DNA from: Procambarus clarkii
Lineage: Eukaryota; Arthropoda; Malacostraca; Decapoda; Cambaridae
Assembly: GCF_040958095.1 (NCBI RefSeq)
Contig: NC_091173.1
Span: forward strand, 11,794,112 to 11,858,111
Length of the DNA stretch: 64,000 bases
Direction of reading: 5' to 3'
This document shows positions 63,680 to 64,000 of the stretch, piece after piece. Position 1 is the first letter of the stretch; every line of letters begins with the position of its first letter. A program made the position numbers and the translations under genes. The notes under the pieces were generated by a model, which was not told the origin of the DNA, made no database searches, and worked only from the letters and a program-made list of their open reading frames with translations.

Positions 63680-64000
63680 AACTTGCACAAGTAAGAGTTC
63701 CGAATATTACATACAGCATACGTGAGACTCGGCTTTAAGTATGCAGTCCCGACATGCGAACCCCAATTGAAAAAAGCAAAACACAGAACAGAACTATAGA
63801 AGATTCAAAAAGACGCAACAACACTCGTTCCCGAGCAAGAGTGAACTGAGGTACACGGAAAGATGTAACAGGGAAGGGGGAACATGATAACGACATACGA
63901 GATTCTACAAATAAGAACCACCGCTTTAAACTATCGACCCAAAAGGCGGGGCTAAGGAGCTGACACTTGACTCAACAAGCGTCTAGAGGAGTAAAGACAC
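63680..64000 (+). mobile_element. Degenerate CR1-like LINE relic, cut by window edge
   Basis: Traces of the C-terminal region: ATACGTGAGACTCGG, TATGCAGTCCCGAC (YAVPT), AATTGAAAAAAGC, ACAACACTCGTTCCCGAGCA (TTLVPE) and AACATGATAACGACATACGA (MITTY). Many frameshifts. Confidence 0.65.

Overview
This is a eukaryotic nuclear window. It has long introns, GT-AG splice sites, dense microsatellites and several retroelement families, and no prokaryotic features. Interstitial TTAGG-type (arthropod telomere-like) motifs, tRNA-headed SINEs with a shared 'spend-a-tRNA' body, CR1-like LINEs, a DIRS element and Tigger/pogo transposons suggest an arthropod, most likely a decapod crustacean (possibly a crayfish; the species is an inference).

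Two host genes can be supported. (1) On the minus strand, a complete FER/FES-type non-receptor tyrosine kinase runs from its start codon at 42353 to its stop at 12854. I could place 15 coding exons; their phases all agree and they sum to 2613 nt (870 residues plus stop). Domain order is F-BAR, coiled coil, linker, SH2, tyrosine kinase. (2) On the plus strand, 2012-2779 is a single-coding-exon gene for a 255-residue protein of unknown name with a SOCS-box-like C-terminal half.

Layout: 1-809 is the end of a Tigger/pogo transposon. 1400-1600 is a LINE relic. 1907-2779 is the SOCS-box-like gene. 2.8-12.8 kb is AT-rich sequence with two palindromic elements, two SINE-like repeats and a decayed DIRS tyrosine-recombinase region (8640-9990). 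12.85-42.36 kb is the FER gene, whose introns hold SINEs, LINE relics, foldback elements, a nested Tigger MITE and a probable DIRS 5' part. 42.4-64 kb, upstream of FER, is a repeat-dominated block: minisatellites of about 50, 22, 30, 62, 37, 15 and 33 bp, a cluster of three palindromes (43.7-45.4 kb), and mosaic chains of LINE and SINE copies separated by (AC)n/(TG)n arrays.

The most interesting signal is in that last block. CR1-like LINE copies and tRNA-headed SINE copies end in a related 3' sequence (two versions of a GTTGAGAGGCGGG...CTCAACCCCCG segment, then ACAACTAG...), and nearly every copy starts directly after an (AC)n array and ends in, or runs into, another. This looks like a LINE/SINE partnership that inserts into, and reseeds, AC microsatellites. 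All family names rest on reading motifs by eye; no searches were run.
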